NCBI RefSeq assembly: GCF_001693255.1 | Contig: NZ_CP016474.1 | Coordinates: forward strand, 1,506,661 to 1,570,660 | DNA length: 64,000 nt | Reading direction: 5' to 3' | Source of the DNA: Picosynechococcus sp. PCC 7003 | GTDB lineage: Bacteria > Cyanobacteriota > Cyanobacteriia > Cyanobacteriales > MRBY01 | Shown: positions 35,813 to 43,757 of the stretch, one piece after another | Layout of the letters: the number at the start of each line of letters is the position of its first letter | Position numbering within the stretch: the first letter of the stretch is position 1 | Translations under genes and position numbers: made by a program | The notes under the pieces: model-generated | Database searches by the model: none | Seen by the model: only the letters and a program-made list of their open reading frames with translations | Told to the model about the DNA's origin: nothing

Positions 35813-38800
35813 TCAGGCTTCGGGACGGTTGGCAAGGTATTCGTACATTCGCCAACGGGTATCGACATCACTCTGAGCTTGTTTGAGCAGTTCTTTTGCT
35901 GCTTGGGGTTTGGTCATGGTGAGCATCTTGAAGCGATTTTCTTTGTACATGGAGCTTTCGACGCTGCCTTTGGGGGTACGGCTATCGAGTTGCAAGGGGT
36001 TTTTGCCCTCTGCTTTGAGGTCGGGGTTGTAACGGTATAGGAGCCAGCGACCGCTTTCGACGAGTTCTTTTTGGTGGGTCATGGCGGTTTGCATGTTGAT
36101 GCCGTGGGCGATGCAGTGGCTATAGGCGATGATCAGGGAAGGCCCGTCGTAGGCTTCGGCTTCGAGGAAGGCTTTTAAGGTGTGTTCGTCTTTGGCTCCC
36201 ATCGCAACGGAGGCGACATATACATTGCCGTAGGTCATGGCGATTAAACCAAGGTCTTTTTTGGGGGCTGGTTTCCCGCCGGCGGCGAATTTGGCGACGG
36301 CAGCGCGGGGTGTGGCTTTGGAGGATTGTCCGCCAGTGTTGGAATAAACCTCGGTATCCATCACCAAAATATTGATGTTTTTACCGCTGGCGATCGCATG
36401 ATCGAGACCCCCAAACCCAATGTCATAGGCCCAACCGTCACCGCCAACGATCCAGACAGATTTTTTCACGAGATAATCCGCAAGGGAAGCTAACTGTTTG
36501 GCATCGGCAGAATCGAGGGTTGCCAGTTTATTTTTAAGTTCGCGCACCCGTTGCCGTTGTTCCCAGATATCAGCTTCATCGGCTTGGTGGGCAGTTAATA
36601 ATTCACTGACGAAATTATCACCGAGTTCACCGCTTAAACGTTGTAATAATTCCGCTGCAAATTGGGCTTGTTTATCGATCGAAAGGCGGAACCCTAACCC
36701 GAATTCGGCATTATCTTCAAACAGAGAATTTGACCAAGCAATGCCCCGACCTTCGGCATTTTTTGTGTAGGGGGTTGTCGGTAAATTGCCGCCATAGATG
36801 GAGGAACAACCTGTCGCATTGGCAATCACCGTGCGATCGCCGAACAGTTGGGAAACCAATTTAATGTACGGGGTTTCGCCACAGCCGGCACAGGCTCCCG
36901 AAAATTCAAACAGTGGCTCCTGTAATTGTTGTTCACGAATTTGATTCAGTTTTAATTCCCGCCGTTCCGGTAAAGGCAAACTGAGGAAGTAATCCCAATT
37001 GGTGCGTTCCTGTTCCCGCAGGGGCAATTGTTCCACCATATTGATCGCTTTTTTCGACGGTTGCGCCTTATTTTTCGCGGGACAAACATCCACACAAATG
37101 CCACAGCCTGTACAGTCTTCGGGAGCGACTTGAATCGTAAATTTCTGCCCCGAAAAATTCTTATCTTTCGCATCAATTGCTTTAAAACTTTCTGGCGCAT
37201 TTGCTAATAGATTAGGTTCATAAACTTTGGCGCGGATCGTCGCGTGGGGACACACCATCACACATTTACCGCATTGAATACAAACCTCTGGATCCCATTC
37301 TGGAATAAATTGGGCGACGTTACGTTTTTCCCATTTGGAGGTTCCCGTCGGGTAAGTACCATCACAGGGCAGACAACTCACCGGCAGGCGATCGCCTTCT
37401 TTGATCAACATCGGTGCTTGGACATTGCGCATAAAGTCGGGCGCATTGGGGGAAACGGCGGGAGGCTTATGGATCGGGCTATTGGCTTCACCCACATTCA
37501 CCGCAAATAAATTCGCCAAGGTGTTATCCACCGCCTGAATATTCATGGTGACCACATCCGCCCCTTTCTTGCCGTAGGTCTTCTTGATATATTCCTTAAT
37601 TTTAGAAATGGCTTCTTCCTTGGGCAGTACACCGGAGAGGGCAAAGAAACAGGTTTGCATCACCGTATTAATCCGTCCCCCCATCCCACTTTCACGGGCA
37701 ACTTTATTCGCATTAATCACATAAAATTTGAGATGTTTACGAACAATTTGTTCTTGGACTTCAAGGGGTAATTGATCCCACACTTGATCCGCTGTATAGG
37801 GGCTGTTTAAAAGAAAAGTTGCCCCATCCTTTGCTCCACTCAGCACATCCAATTTTTCGAGGAATAACCATTGGTGACAACCGACAAAATTCGCCTGATT
37901 AATTAAATAAGTCGAGCGAATTAAATTCGGGCCAAAGCGCAGATGGGAAACCGTCACTGCCCCCGATTTCTTCGAGTCATAGACAAAATAACCTTGGGCA
38001 TAATTATCTGTTTCTTCGCCAATAATCTTGATCGAATTTTTATTCGCGCCCACGGTGCCATCGGAACCCAAGCCATAGAACATCGCCCGCACGACACTGT
38101 CCGGTTCCGTCGAAAAATTCGGATCATACTCAAGGGATGTGTGGCTGACATCATCATTAATGCCCACCGTAAAATGATTCTTGGGTTTTGCTTGATTTAA
38201 AGCATCAAAAATCCCCTTCACCATTGCCGGATTAAACTCTTTGGAAGACAAGCCATACCGTCCGCCAACCACCTTGGGCATCGCGCCTTCCCAACTTTCC
38301 ATTAAGGCGGAAATCACATCTAAATAGAGCGGTTCACCGTTTGCGCCGGGTTCCTTCGTTCGGTCTAACACAGCAATTTTTTCGACGGTTTTCGGTAACG
38401 CCGCAATTAATGCTGATCCATCAAAGGGACGATATAACCGCACTTTTAACACACCCACCTTTTCCCCTTGGGCGTTGAGGTAATCCACCGTTTCATGGAC
38501 GGTTTCACAACCGGAACCCATCAGCATAATTACCCGCGTCGCATCCGGCGCACCCACATATTCAAATAATTTGTAGGCGCGTCCTGTCAGTGCCCCAAAG
38601 CGATCCATCATTTCCTGTACAATGGCACCGCATTTTTCATAGAACGGATTCACCGATTCCCGCGCTTGGAAAAAGACATCGGGGTTTTGGGCAGTGCCAC
38701 GAATGACGGGATTATCTGGGGTTAAGGCGCGGGCACGGTGGGCAAACACATCTTCATCGTCGATCAGTTCCCGTAAAACAGATTCATCGAGTAATTCGAT

Positions 38801-39349
38801 TTTCTGAATCTCGTGGGAGGTGCGGAACCCATCAAAAAAGTGGATGAAGGGCACACGGGCTTTCATGGTCGCCGCTTGGGCAATCAGGGCCAGATCGTGG
38901 GCTTCCTGCACCGAGGCGGAGGACAACAGGGCAAATCCCGTCCCCCGCACAGACATCACATCGGAGTGATCGCCAAAAATAGAAAGGGCTTGGGCGGCGA
39001 GCGATCGCGCGGCAACATGGATCACCGCTGAGGTGAGTTCCCCTGCAATTTTGTAGAGGTTGGGGATCATCAACAACAGCCCTTGGGAAGCGGTAAAAGT
39101 GGTGGTTAACGAACCCGTTTGCAGGGAACCGTGGACGGCTCCGGCGGCTCCCCCTTCACTCTGCATTTCGATGATGCTGGGCACTGTGCCCCACAGATTT
39201 GGCTGTCCTTGGGAGGCCCAAGCATCGGCCCATTCGCCCATCGGTGAAGCGGGGGTGATGGGATAAATGGCGATCACTTCGTTTAATTTGTAGGCAACTT
39301 TGGCGACGGCTTCATTCGCATCGAGGGTTGCAATTTTTGGGGTAGCCAT
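35813..39349 (-). CDS. nifJ: Pyruvate:ferredoxin (flavodoxin) oxidoreductase
   Basis: This 1178-residue single-chain enzyme oxidises pyruvate to acetyl-CoA and CO2, reducing ferredoxin or flavodoxin. Domains in order: pyrimidine-binding domain (YPITPASPMGEWADAWA), the CoA-binding domain, the gamma domain, two [4Fe-4S] motifs (CIQCGKCVMVCP and CTGCGICVDVCP), and the TPP domain with CAGCGETPY and VGGDGWAYDIGFGGLDH. Length is normal. In non-diazotrophic cyanobacteria it serves dark fermentation and mixotrophic growth. A 490-bp spacer without a large gene lies upstream. The ATG at 39349 has AAGGA upstream. Confidence 0.98.
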   Translation of the reverse strand: MATPKIATLDANEAVAKVAYKLNEVIAIYPITPASPMGEWADAWASQGQPNLWGTVPSIIEMQSEGGAAGAVHGSLQTGSLTTTFTASQGLLLMIPNLYKIAGELTSAVIHVAARSLAAQALSIFGDHSDVMSVRGTGFALLSSASVQEAHDLALIAQAATMKARVPFIHFFDGFRTSHEIQKIELLDESVLRELIDDEDVFAHRARALTPDNPVIRGTAQNPDVFFQARESVNPFYEKCGAIVQEMMDRFGALTGRAYKLFEYVGAPDATRVIMLMGSGCETVHETVDYLNAQGEKVGVLKVRLYRPFDGSALIAALPKTVEKIAVLDRTKEPGANGEPLYLDVISALMESWEGAMPKVVGGRYGLSSKEFNPAMVKGIFDALNQAKPKNHFTVGINDDVSHTSLEYDPNFSTEPDSVVRAMFYGLGSDGTVGANKNSIKIIGEETDNYAQGYFVYDSKKSGAVTVSHLRFGPNLIRSTYLINQANFVGCHQWLFLEKLDVLSGAKDGATFLLNSPYTADQVWDQLPLEVQEQIVRKHLKFYVINANKVARESGMGGRINTVMQTCFFALSGVLPKEEAISKIKEYIKKTYGKKGADVVTMNIQAVDNTLANLFAVNVGEANSPIHKPPAVSPNAPDFMRNVQAPMLIKEGDRLPVSCLPCDGTYPTGTSKWEKRNVAQFIPEWDPEVCIQCGKCVMVCPHATIRAKVYEPNLLANAPESFKAIDAKDKNFSGQKFTIQVAPEDCTGCGICVDVCPAKNKAQPSKKAINMVEQLPLREQERTNWDYFLSLPLPERRELKLNQIREQQLQEPLFEFSGACAGCGETPYIKLVSQLFGDRTVIANATGCSSIYGGNLPTTPYTKNAEGRGIAWSNSLFEDNAEFGLGFRLSIDKQAQFAAELLQRLSGELGDNFVSELLTAHQADEADIWEQRQRVRELKNKLATLDSADAKQLASLADYLVKKSVWIVGGDGWAYDIGFGGLDHAIASGKNINILVMDTEVYSNTGGQSSKATPRAAVAKFAAGGKPAPKKDLGLIAMTYGNVYVASVAMGAKDEHTLKAFLEAEAYDGPSLIIAYSHCIAHGINMQTAMTHQKELVESGRWLLYRYNPDLKAEGKNPLQLDSRTPKGSVESSMYKENRFKMLTMTKPQAAKELLKQAQSDVDTRWRMYEYLANRPEA

Positions 39350-39581
39350 AATCTCAATTCCTTGGTAGTGGTCAATGGGGCTGAATTGGCTTTTGGTGGT
39401 AAAGGTGAAGACTTTTTGAGGGGCAACAAAAGCACGGGGTTGTCTTTATGAATTAATCTGACTAAAGCAACTTTTTTCTTGTTAAAGTTATTGGGTATTT
39501 ATGGGGAATAAAGGTAATAGTATTTTTTACAGCCCATAACAGTTTTATTGTAGGGAGAAGCTTGATGGGATTGGAGATGGT

Positions 39582-39686
39582 ATGACAAAAAGCAGGGAAG
39601 GTTTAAACTCTGTAAAGTCGCCTTTGATCCCTGCTAAGAAAGATTTTTTTTTGCTGTTTTTTGTAACGGTTCTGGTTATTTTCTAG
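39582..39686 (+). CDS. Possible 34-residue single-pass membrane peptide
   Basis: The frame runs from the ATG at 39582 to a TAG at 39684-39686. GGAG lies five bases upstream, an ideal Shine-Dalgarno. The N-terminal 21 residues are basic and polar (MTKSREGLNSVKSP...) and the C-terminal 14 are hydrophobic (FFLLFFVTVLVIF), the usual layout of a small inserted membrane protein. It lies in the spacer upstream of nifJ on the other strand. I do not recognise it as a known photosystem or NDH subunit. The DNA also holds an inverted repeat, so coding is not certain. Confidence 0.4.
   Translation: MTKSREGLNSVKSPLIPAKKDFFLLFFVTVLVIF
39591..39635. repeat. Inverted repeat inside the possible small gene
   Basis: AGCAGGGA (39591-39598) and its complement TCCCTGCT (39628-39635) are separated by 29 nt that can add a few more pairs. 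A T9 run follows at 39645. It could be a weak terminator-like structure. Confidence 0.5.
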
Positions 39687-39711
39687 ATCTTTGTTTTAAG
39701 AGTTGTTTCAT

Positions 39712-39795
39712 AAAGCCCCCTCGCCCCCCAATTCTGGGGGGAAACTGCTTAGTATTCTCCAAGCTTGCCGGAGCTTTAGTGGGGAGATTTAGCGG
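39712..39795 (+). repeat. Short repeat element, copy B (upstream of nifJ)
   Basis: The element contains a perfect hairpin of six C and six G around AATTCT (39724-39741) and a 26-bp core (39767-39792) almost identical to copy A near 35763-35787, in inverted orientation. Together the two copies enclose nifJ. The function is unknown; it resembles a small interspersed repeat or degenerate MITE. Confidence 0.75.
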
Positions 39796-39840
39796 GCCAA
39801 TCAAAGACTTGATTGACTTTATCAATCGCCTCTTCTATCT

Positions 39841-39962
39841 TTAGCAGGTAGAAACTGAGATATCTCCCGATGAGAAATAGGCACAGTCACCATCGGAGAC
39901 ATAGGAGCCGTAGCCCCCAGGCCCACCAGTGCTGGAGTAGGAATCATAGCCGCCATCGTAAT
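39841..39962 (-). pseudogene. 5'-truncated copy of the secreted Gly/Tyr-rich protein gene at 40430-40819
   Basis: About 122 bp on the minus strand repeat the 3' end of the intact gene 590 bp away, including the stop codon and the last 20 residues (SYVSDGDCAYFSSGDISVSTC with one residue changed). The copy differs by several substitutions and lacks seven codons present in the intact gene. Similarity stops upstream near 39962 and no credible start codon or signal peptide exists, so this is a decayed duplicate. Confidence 0.85.
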
Positions 39963-40055
39963 CTGTAATTTTGCATCTCCCGCCACTATTAGAGTGCAAC
40001 GGATAAAGCTATTAATGCTATTCAGTCAATCTAAAAAATTGTGGAGACTGAAATC

Positions 40056-40298
40056 TCAACGTCCATTCGGTTGGTTAAAGCAAAGGACTAAAACACAAGT
40101 AATAATCAAACCAAGAAGAAGAACCATTACAGCAATGTCTGTGGAAGTATCCCAATTAGGGTGTTTTTCGACCTTGGGAGGCTGTATAGGAGAGACTGGA
40201 TAAGCGGCAAAAGCATTAACCAACCCAGGATCTTTTGGAATTTCCCAAAATGCTAGATTATTGCCAGCAGGAAATAGATGAGAGTGACTAGTAACCAT
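40056..40298 (-). CDS. Small single-pass membrane protein, unknown function
   Basis: This 80-residue protein starts MVTSHSHLFPAGNNLAFWEI and has one transmembrane helix near residues 54-73 (DIAVMVLLLGLIITCVLVLCF), with a proline-rich region before it (SPIQPPKVEKHP). AAGG lies nine bases upstream of the ATG. It sits between the truncated and intact copies of the secreted gene. I do not recognise a family; the composition is protein-like, but coding is not proven. Confidence 0.5.
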   Translation of the reverse strand: MVTSHSHLFPAGNNLAFWEIPKDPGLVNAFAAYPVSPIQPPKVEKHPNWDTSTDIAVMVLLLGLIITCVLVLCFNQPNGR

Positions 40299-40429
40299 AA
40301 AGCTGTACCTTGAGACGAAGAAATGGTTATTACCGAGGACAAAGAGGTCTTAGCAAGGAGTAAGTAGATCGCCACTAAGGAAAACGGTTTAGCTCACGTT
40401 CATCGCTGTGGCGATCGCCCCCTTTCTCT

Positions 40430-40819
40430 TTAGCAGGTAGAAACTGAGATATCTCCCGATGAGAAATAGGCGCAGTCACCATCGGAGGCATAGGAGCCGT
40501 AGCCCCCAGCCCCACCAGTGCTGTAGTAGGAATCATAGCCGCTAGAATTATTGCCATAGCTGCCATCGTAATGATTACTGCTAGCACCAAGGTAACCTTG
40601 CACCGTGTAATCTCCTGCATAGCCCCACGCACCGGTATTGTAGTCAAGCCAGTAACTACCCGCAGGAATCGAGCCGCCAGCAAGGTACTCAAGGATCATC
40701 AGATCTTCGCCCTGGATATATTCGCCATTGACATAGACTTGGGCTTTCACAGGTATCGAGGCACCAGCGAGCAGGAGAAGAGAAGACAAGACCGTCAGGG
40801 AAACTTTTTTCAGAAACAT
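40430..40819 (-). CDS. Small secreted Gly/Ser/Tyr-rich protein
   Basis: This 129-residue protein has a signal peptide (MFLKKVSLTVLSSLLLLAGA, cleavage after VKA). It has a conserved-looking domain QVYVNGEYIQGEDLMILEYLAGGSIPAG divided by a Gly turn, a low-complexity Gly/Ser/Tyr/Asn stretch (SNHYDGSYGNNSSGYDSYYS) and a C-terminal DGDCAYFSSGDISVSTC with two Cys. GGGAGG lies eight bases before the ATG. The function is unknown; the domain with leader and low-complexity tail resembles small adhesin or matrix proteins. A truncated copy lies at 39841-39962. Confidence 0.82.
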   Translation of the reverse strand: MFLKKVSLTVLSSLLLLAGASIPVKAQVYVNGEYIQGEDLMILEYLAGGSIPAGSYWLDYNTGAWGYAGDYTVQGYLGASSNHYDGSYGNNSSGYDSYYSTGGAGGYGSYASDGDCAYFSSGDISVSTC

Positions 40820-40944
40820 GGAATGAACCTCCCGTGAGGGAAAACTAGAAAAGTTAAGGACTGGAGCATTCTGGAACGATTAGCTCAGGCTGCTGGGGGT
40901 AAGTAGTGGCCACAAAATTTTACTGATGCAGCTTGTCGAAATGT

Positions 40945-40972
40945 TTGACGATCACCCTTGATTCATTATCTA
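40945..40972 (+). promoter_or_regulatory. Candidate promoter of the glycosyltransferase cluster leader
   Basis: TTGACG (40945-40950) and TATCTA (40967-40972) are 16 bp apart. Transcription would start near 40980, about 65 bp before the terminator-like hairpin at 41045-41078. Confidence 0.35.
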
Positions 40973-41044
40973 CGGATGTTTGAATTTCTCAGCGGTTTTT
41001 AACACTACATTTTCCCTAAACTACAGTAATCCCCAGTGAAACTC

Positions 41045-41078
41045 AGCCGAAGAGACACGCTATTATCTCGGCTTTTTA
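41045..41078 (+). terminator. Terminator-like hairpin upstream of the glycosyltransferase cluster
   Basis: AGCCGA (41045-41050) pairs with TCGGCT (41068-41073), then TTTT follows. No plus-strand gene ends upstream, so it would end either a roughly 100-nt RNA or act as an attenuator in the leader of the cluster. The loop is large and the stem short. Confidence 0.45.
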
Positions 41079-41180
41079 TATGAAGGTTTTCTCATGGAAT
41101 CTTCACCCGGGGTTTAGGGAGGAAGGTCAAGATATCCATAGTCGTCAAGGATTTGGCGATCAATGTCGCGGTCAGATCCC

Positions 41181-41190
41181 AAAGGAGAGG
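41181..41190 (+). promoter_or_regulatory. Ribosome binding site deciding the start at 41200
   Basis: AAAGGAGAGG lies nine bases before the ATG at 41200. The earlier in-frame ATG at 41080 has no such signal and directly follows the terminator-like hairpin. Confidence 0.7.
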
Positions 41191-41199
41191 TATTTGCCC

Positions 41200-42480
41200 A
41201 TGGAACCCGCCCAACGACAACGGAATGTTCAATGGCGATCGCCCCAAGGGATCTCTATCCAAGCCCCTATTCCTGTGAAACCACACCCCCGCCACCGTAT
41301 CGCGTTATATTCCCACGACACCATGGGATTGGGTCACAAACGGCGTAATTTGTTGATTGCGCAGACCCTACAACGATCAGCTTTACCCCTAGATATTTTG
41401 CTCATTAGTGGCATGGGTGATGGCAACGAAGGGCTTGCCACTGCGGGGATTGATTGTTTAAGTTTGCCTGCTCTGAAGAAAAATCGTGATGGTTCCTATC
41501 GGGCGCGTCATTTAGCTTTGCCTTTACGGGAAATCATTGGGTTGCGATCGCAGTTAATTTTAAACGCAGTCCAACAGTTCCAACCCGACGTTTTTATCGT
41601 GGATAATGTCCCCCGGGGGGCGGAACGGGAACTTGATCCCAGTCTGGAATATATCCGTAAACAGCCCCAGATGCACTGTATTTTAGGGTTACGGGATGTG
41701 TTGGACGACCCAGCAGCGGTGCGACGGGATTGGCAACGGGCGGATAATGAAACGGCAATTCGTCGCTACTATGATGCGGTGTGGATCTACGGTGATCCCC
41801 AGGTTTATGATCTGCGGCAAGAATATGATTTTTCCCCAGAGGTGATCGCAAAAATGGTTACTCTGGGCTACTTTAACCAATGCGATCGCCTCCAGTATTT
41901 AGGGCAACCCTGGCAAGAAACCTTAAAAGCGTGGGATTTACCAGCCAGGTTCGTCCTCGGTGCGGTGGGTGGCGGTCAAGATGGGGAAACCCTGGCGATC
42001 GCCTTTGCCCAAATTCCCTTCACCGCAGACCTGCCGGGGGTACTACTCACGGGGCCTTTTATGCCGGAGTCCGTGCGCCAGACCCTAGGGGCGATCGCCC
42101 AGCACAATCCCCATCTGACAACCCTGCCCTACTGTCCCGAACCGACGATCCTCATGGCCGCCGCCGAACGGGTGATCGCCATGGGTGGCTACAATACCAC
42201 CTGTGAAATTCTCTCCTTCCAGAAACCCGCTTTGATTATTCCCCGGGTCAAACCCCGTCAGGAACAATGGCTCCGGGCGACCCGTTTAAAACAATTAGGT
42301 CTGGTAGATGTGCTCCACCCCCACCAGGTTAATCCCCAAAACCTAGCGGCTTGGCTCCATTGTGATCCGCAACTCCCCAAGGGCAACCTCGATCTAAATC
42401 TCCAGGCCACCCAACAGTTGCCCCTCCTTTTGGGGCAACTGCTCAAAACGTCTACTTGTTTTACTGCCCAGGCTTCCTAG
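41200..42480 (+). CDS. Glycosyltransferase, COG4671/GT28-like
   Basis: This 426-residue GT-B protein has the N-terminal YSHDTMGLGHKRRNLLIA motif and a C-terminal nucleotide-sugar region with FVLGAVGGGQDGE, ERVIAMGGYNTTCEILSF and PALIIPRVKPRQEQWLRA, as in MurG/GT28-like predicted glycosyltransferases. It has no membrane segment. The upstream frame to 41080 would add 40 non-conserved residues, so 41200 is chosen. It is the first gene of a same-strand cluster; the next gene starts 35 bp downstream. Confidence 0.9.
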   Translation: MEPAQRQRNVQWRSPQGISIQAPIPVKPHPRHRIALYSHDTMGLGHKRRNLLIAQTLQRSALPLDILLISGMGDGNEGLATAGIDCLSLPALKKNRDGSYRARHLALPLREIIGLRSQLILNAVQQFQPDVFIVDNVPRGAERELDPSLEYIRKQPQMHCILGLRDVLDDPAAVRRDWQRADNETAIRRYYDAVWIYGDPQVYDLRQEYDFSPEVIAKMVTLGYFNQCDRLQYLGQPWQETLKAWDLPARFVLGAVGGGQDGETLAIAFAQIPFTADLPGVLLTGPFMPESVRQTLGAIAQHNPHLTTLPYCPEPTILMAAAERVIAMGGYNTTCEILSFQKPALIIPRVKPRQEQWLRATRLKQLGLVDVLHPHQVNPQNLAAWLHCDPQLPKGNLDLNLQATQQLPLLLGQLLKTSTCFTAQAS

Positions 42481-42515
42481 TCCATCATTTTATTTCCATT
42501 ATTTTTCAAGGTGCC

Positions 42516-43757
42516 ATGGCCATTGCCTATGTTGTTAAACGCTATCCCCGCTATTCAGAAACCTTTATTGTTAATGAAATTCTCGCCCATGAAGCAGCAG
42601 GTTTAGATGTCAGAATTTTTGCCCTACGGCCCCCGGTGGATAGTCATTTCCAAGATAAAATTGCCCGGGTCAAAGCTCCCGTCACCTATATTCAAAAACC
42701 CAGCCAAGGGCGATCGCATCCCACTTTATTAGGACAAAATCCCACCGCCGCCAGTTATCTCTGGGCCGAAATTCAAGCCACTGCCGCCCTGATTCCCGAC
42801 CTCTGGGGAAAACTCGCCTACGCCACAGGGGAACGCTCTAGCGTTCTATATCAGGCCCTCTGGCTCGCCCAAGCTGTCCGTCACCAGGGGATCACCCATC
42901 TCCACGCCCACTTTGCCAGCGTCGCCACCAGTGTCGCCCGTTTAGCGGCCCATTTTGCGGGGATTCCCTACAGCTTTACGACCCATGCCAAGGATATTTT
43001 CCACGAAAGCGTTGACCCAGCCGATTTCGCCCGCAAACTCCAGGATGCCGCCGCCGTTGTGACTGTCAGCGACTATAACCGTGCCTATTTACAGCAACAG
43101 TATGGGGAAGTCGCCACTAAGGTAAAACGCATTTACAACGGCATGGATTTAACGGAACTTCCCTACCAACCTCGTTTAGAGAATCCGGAGCCGCCGTTAA
43201 TTGTGTCGGTGTCGCGGCTCGTGGAAAAGAAAGGCTTAACCTACCTAATCGCCGCTTGTGATCTGCTGCGCCGTTGGGGTTGTGCGTTCCGCTGTCAGAT
43301 CGTCGGTACTGGCCCCCTCGAAACGACTTTGCGATCGCAAATTGCCCAGCACCAACTAGAGCCTTGGGTAGAAATTACTGGCCCCAAACCCCAGGGGGAA
43401 GTGTTTCAGCTCCTTAAACAGGCGACGGTTTTTGCGGCCCCCTATGTCGTCGGTAAGGATGGCAATCGGGATGGTTTGCCCACAGTCTTACTAGAGGCGA
43501 TCGCCTTGGGGACTCCCTGCGTCGGGACGGATGTGACGGGAATTCCTGAAATTATTGTTCACCAGAAAACGGGGTTGCTAGTGGCCCAAAATGATCCAGA
43601 ACAACTCGCCAAAGCCCTCCAGACCCTTTTGCACCAGACAGAACTACGTAGCCACTTCGCCCAGGCAGCCCGCCAACGGTTAGAACAAGTCTTCAACCTC
43701 CAGCGCAATGCGGCCCAACTGCGCCAACTGTTTCACTCAGGGGGGGCACCACAATGA
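42516..43757 (+). CDS. Glycosyltransferase family 4
   Basis: This 413-residue GT-B protein has the N-terminal KRYPRYSETFIVNEIL segment, HLHAHFASVATSVARL, and the GT4 donor-site region VSRLVEKKGLTYLI followed by GRDG and the Glu motif LLEAIALGTPCVGTD. It resembles colanic-acid type WcaL/WcaC transferases. The ATG at 42516 is preferred over one at 42456 that would prepend 20 residues. It overlaps the next gene by 4 bases (ATGA), indicating coupled translation. Confidence 0.92.
   Translation: MAIAYVVKRYPRYSETFIVNEILAHEAAGLDVRIFALRPPVDSHFQDKIARVKAPVTYIQKPSQGRSHPTLLGQNPTAASYLWAEIQATAALIPDLWGKLAYATGERSSVLYQALWLAQAVRHQGITHLHAHFASVATSVARLAAHFAGIPYSFTTHAKDIFHESVDPADFARKLQDAAAVVTVSDYNRAYLQQQYGEVATKVKRIYNGMDLTELPYQPRLENPEPPLIVSVSRLVEKKGLTYLIAACDLLRRWGCAFRCQIVGTGPLETTLRSQIAQHQLEPWVEITGPKPQGEVFQLLKQATVFAAPYVVGKDGNRDGLPTVLLEAIALGTPCVGTDVTGIPEIIVHQKTGLLVAQNDPEQLAKALQTLLHQTELRSHFAQAARQRLEQVFNLQRNAAQLRQLFHSGGAPQ

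Noticed and set aside
40375-40692. 105-codon minus-strand frame inside the secreted protein gene
   Set aside because: It is an out-of-frame shadow of the 40430-40819 gene, which has a signal peptide and a good ribosome binding site.
41091-41116. Similarity of TCTTCACCC... near 41100 to the end of the sugar dehydrogenase gene near 2915
   Set aside because: About 20 of 24 bases look alike, but the match is short, contains indels and has no flanking similarity; chance is sufficient.
41080-41199. N-terminal extension of the first glycosyltransferase, 40 residues
   Set aside because: The extension begins right after a terminator-like hairpin, lacks a Shine-Dalgarno and has no similarity to the family; the start at 41200 has a strong ribosome binding site.
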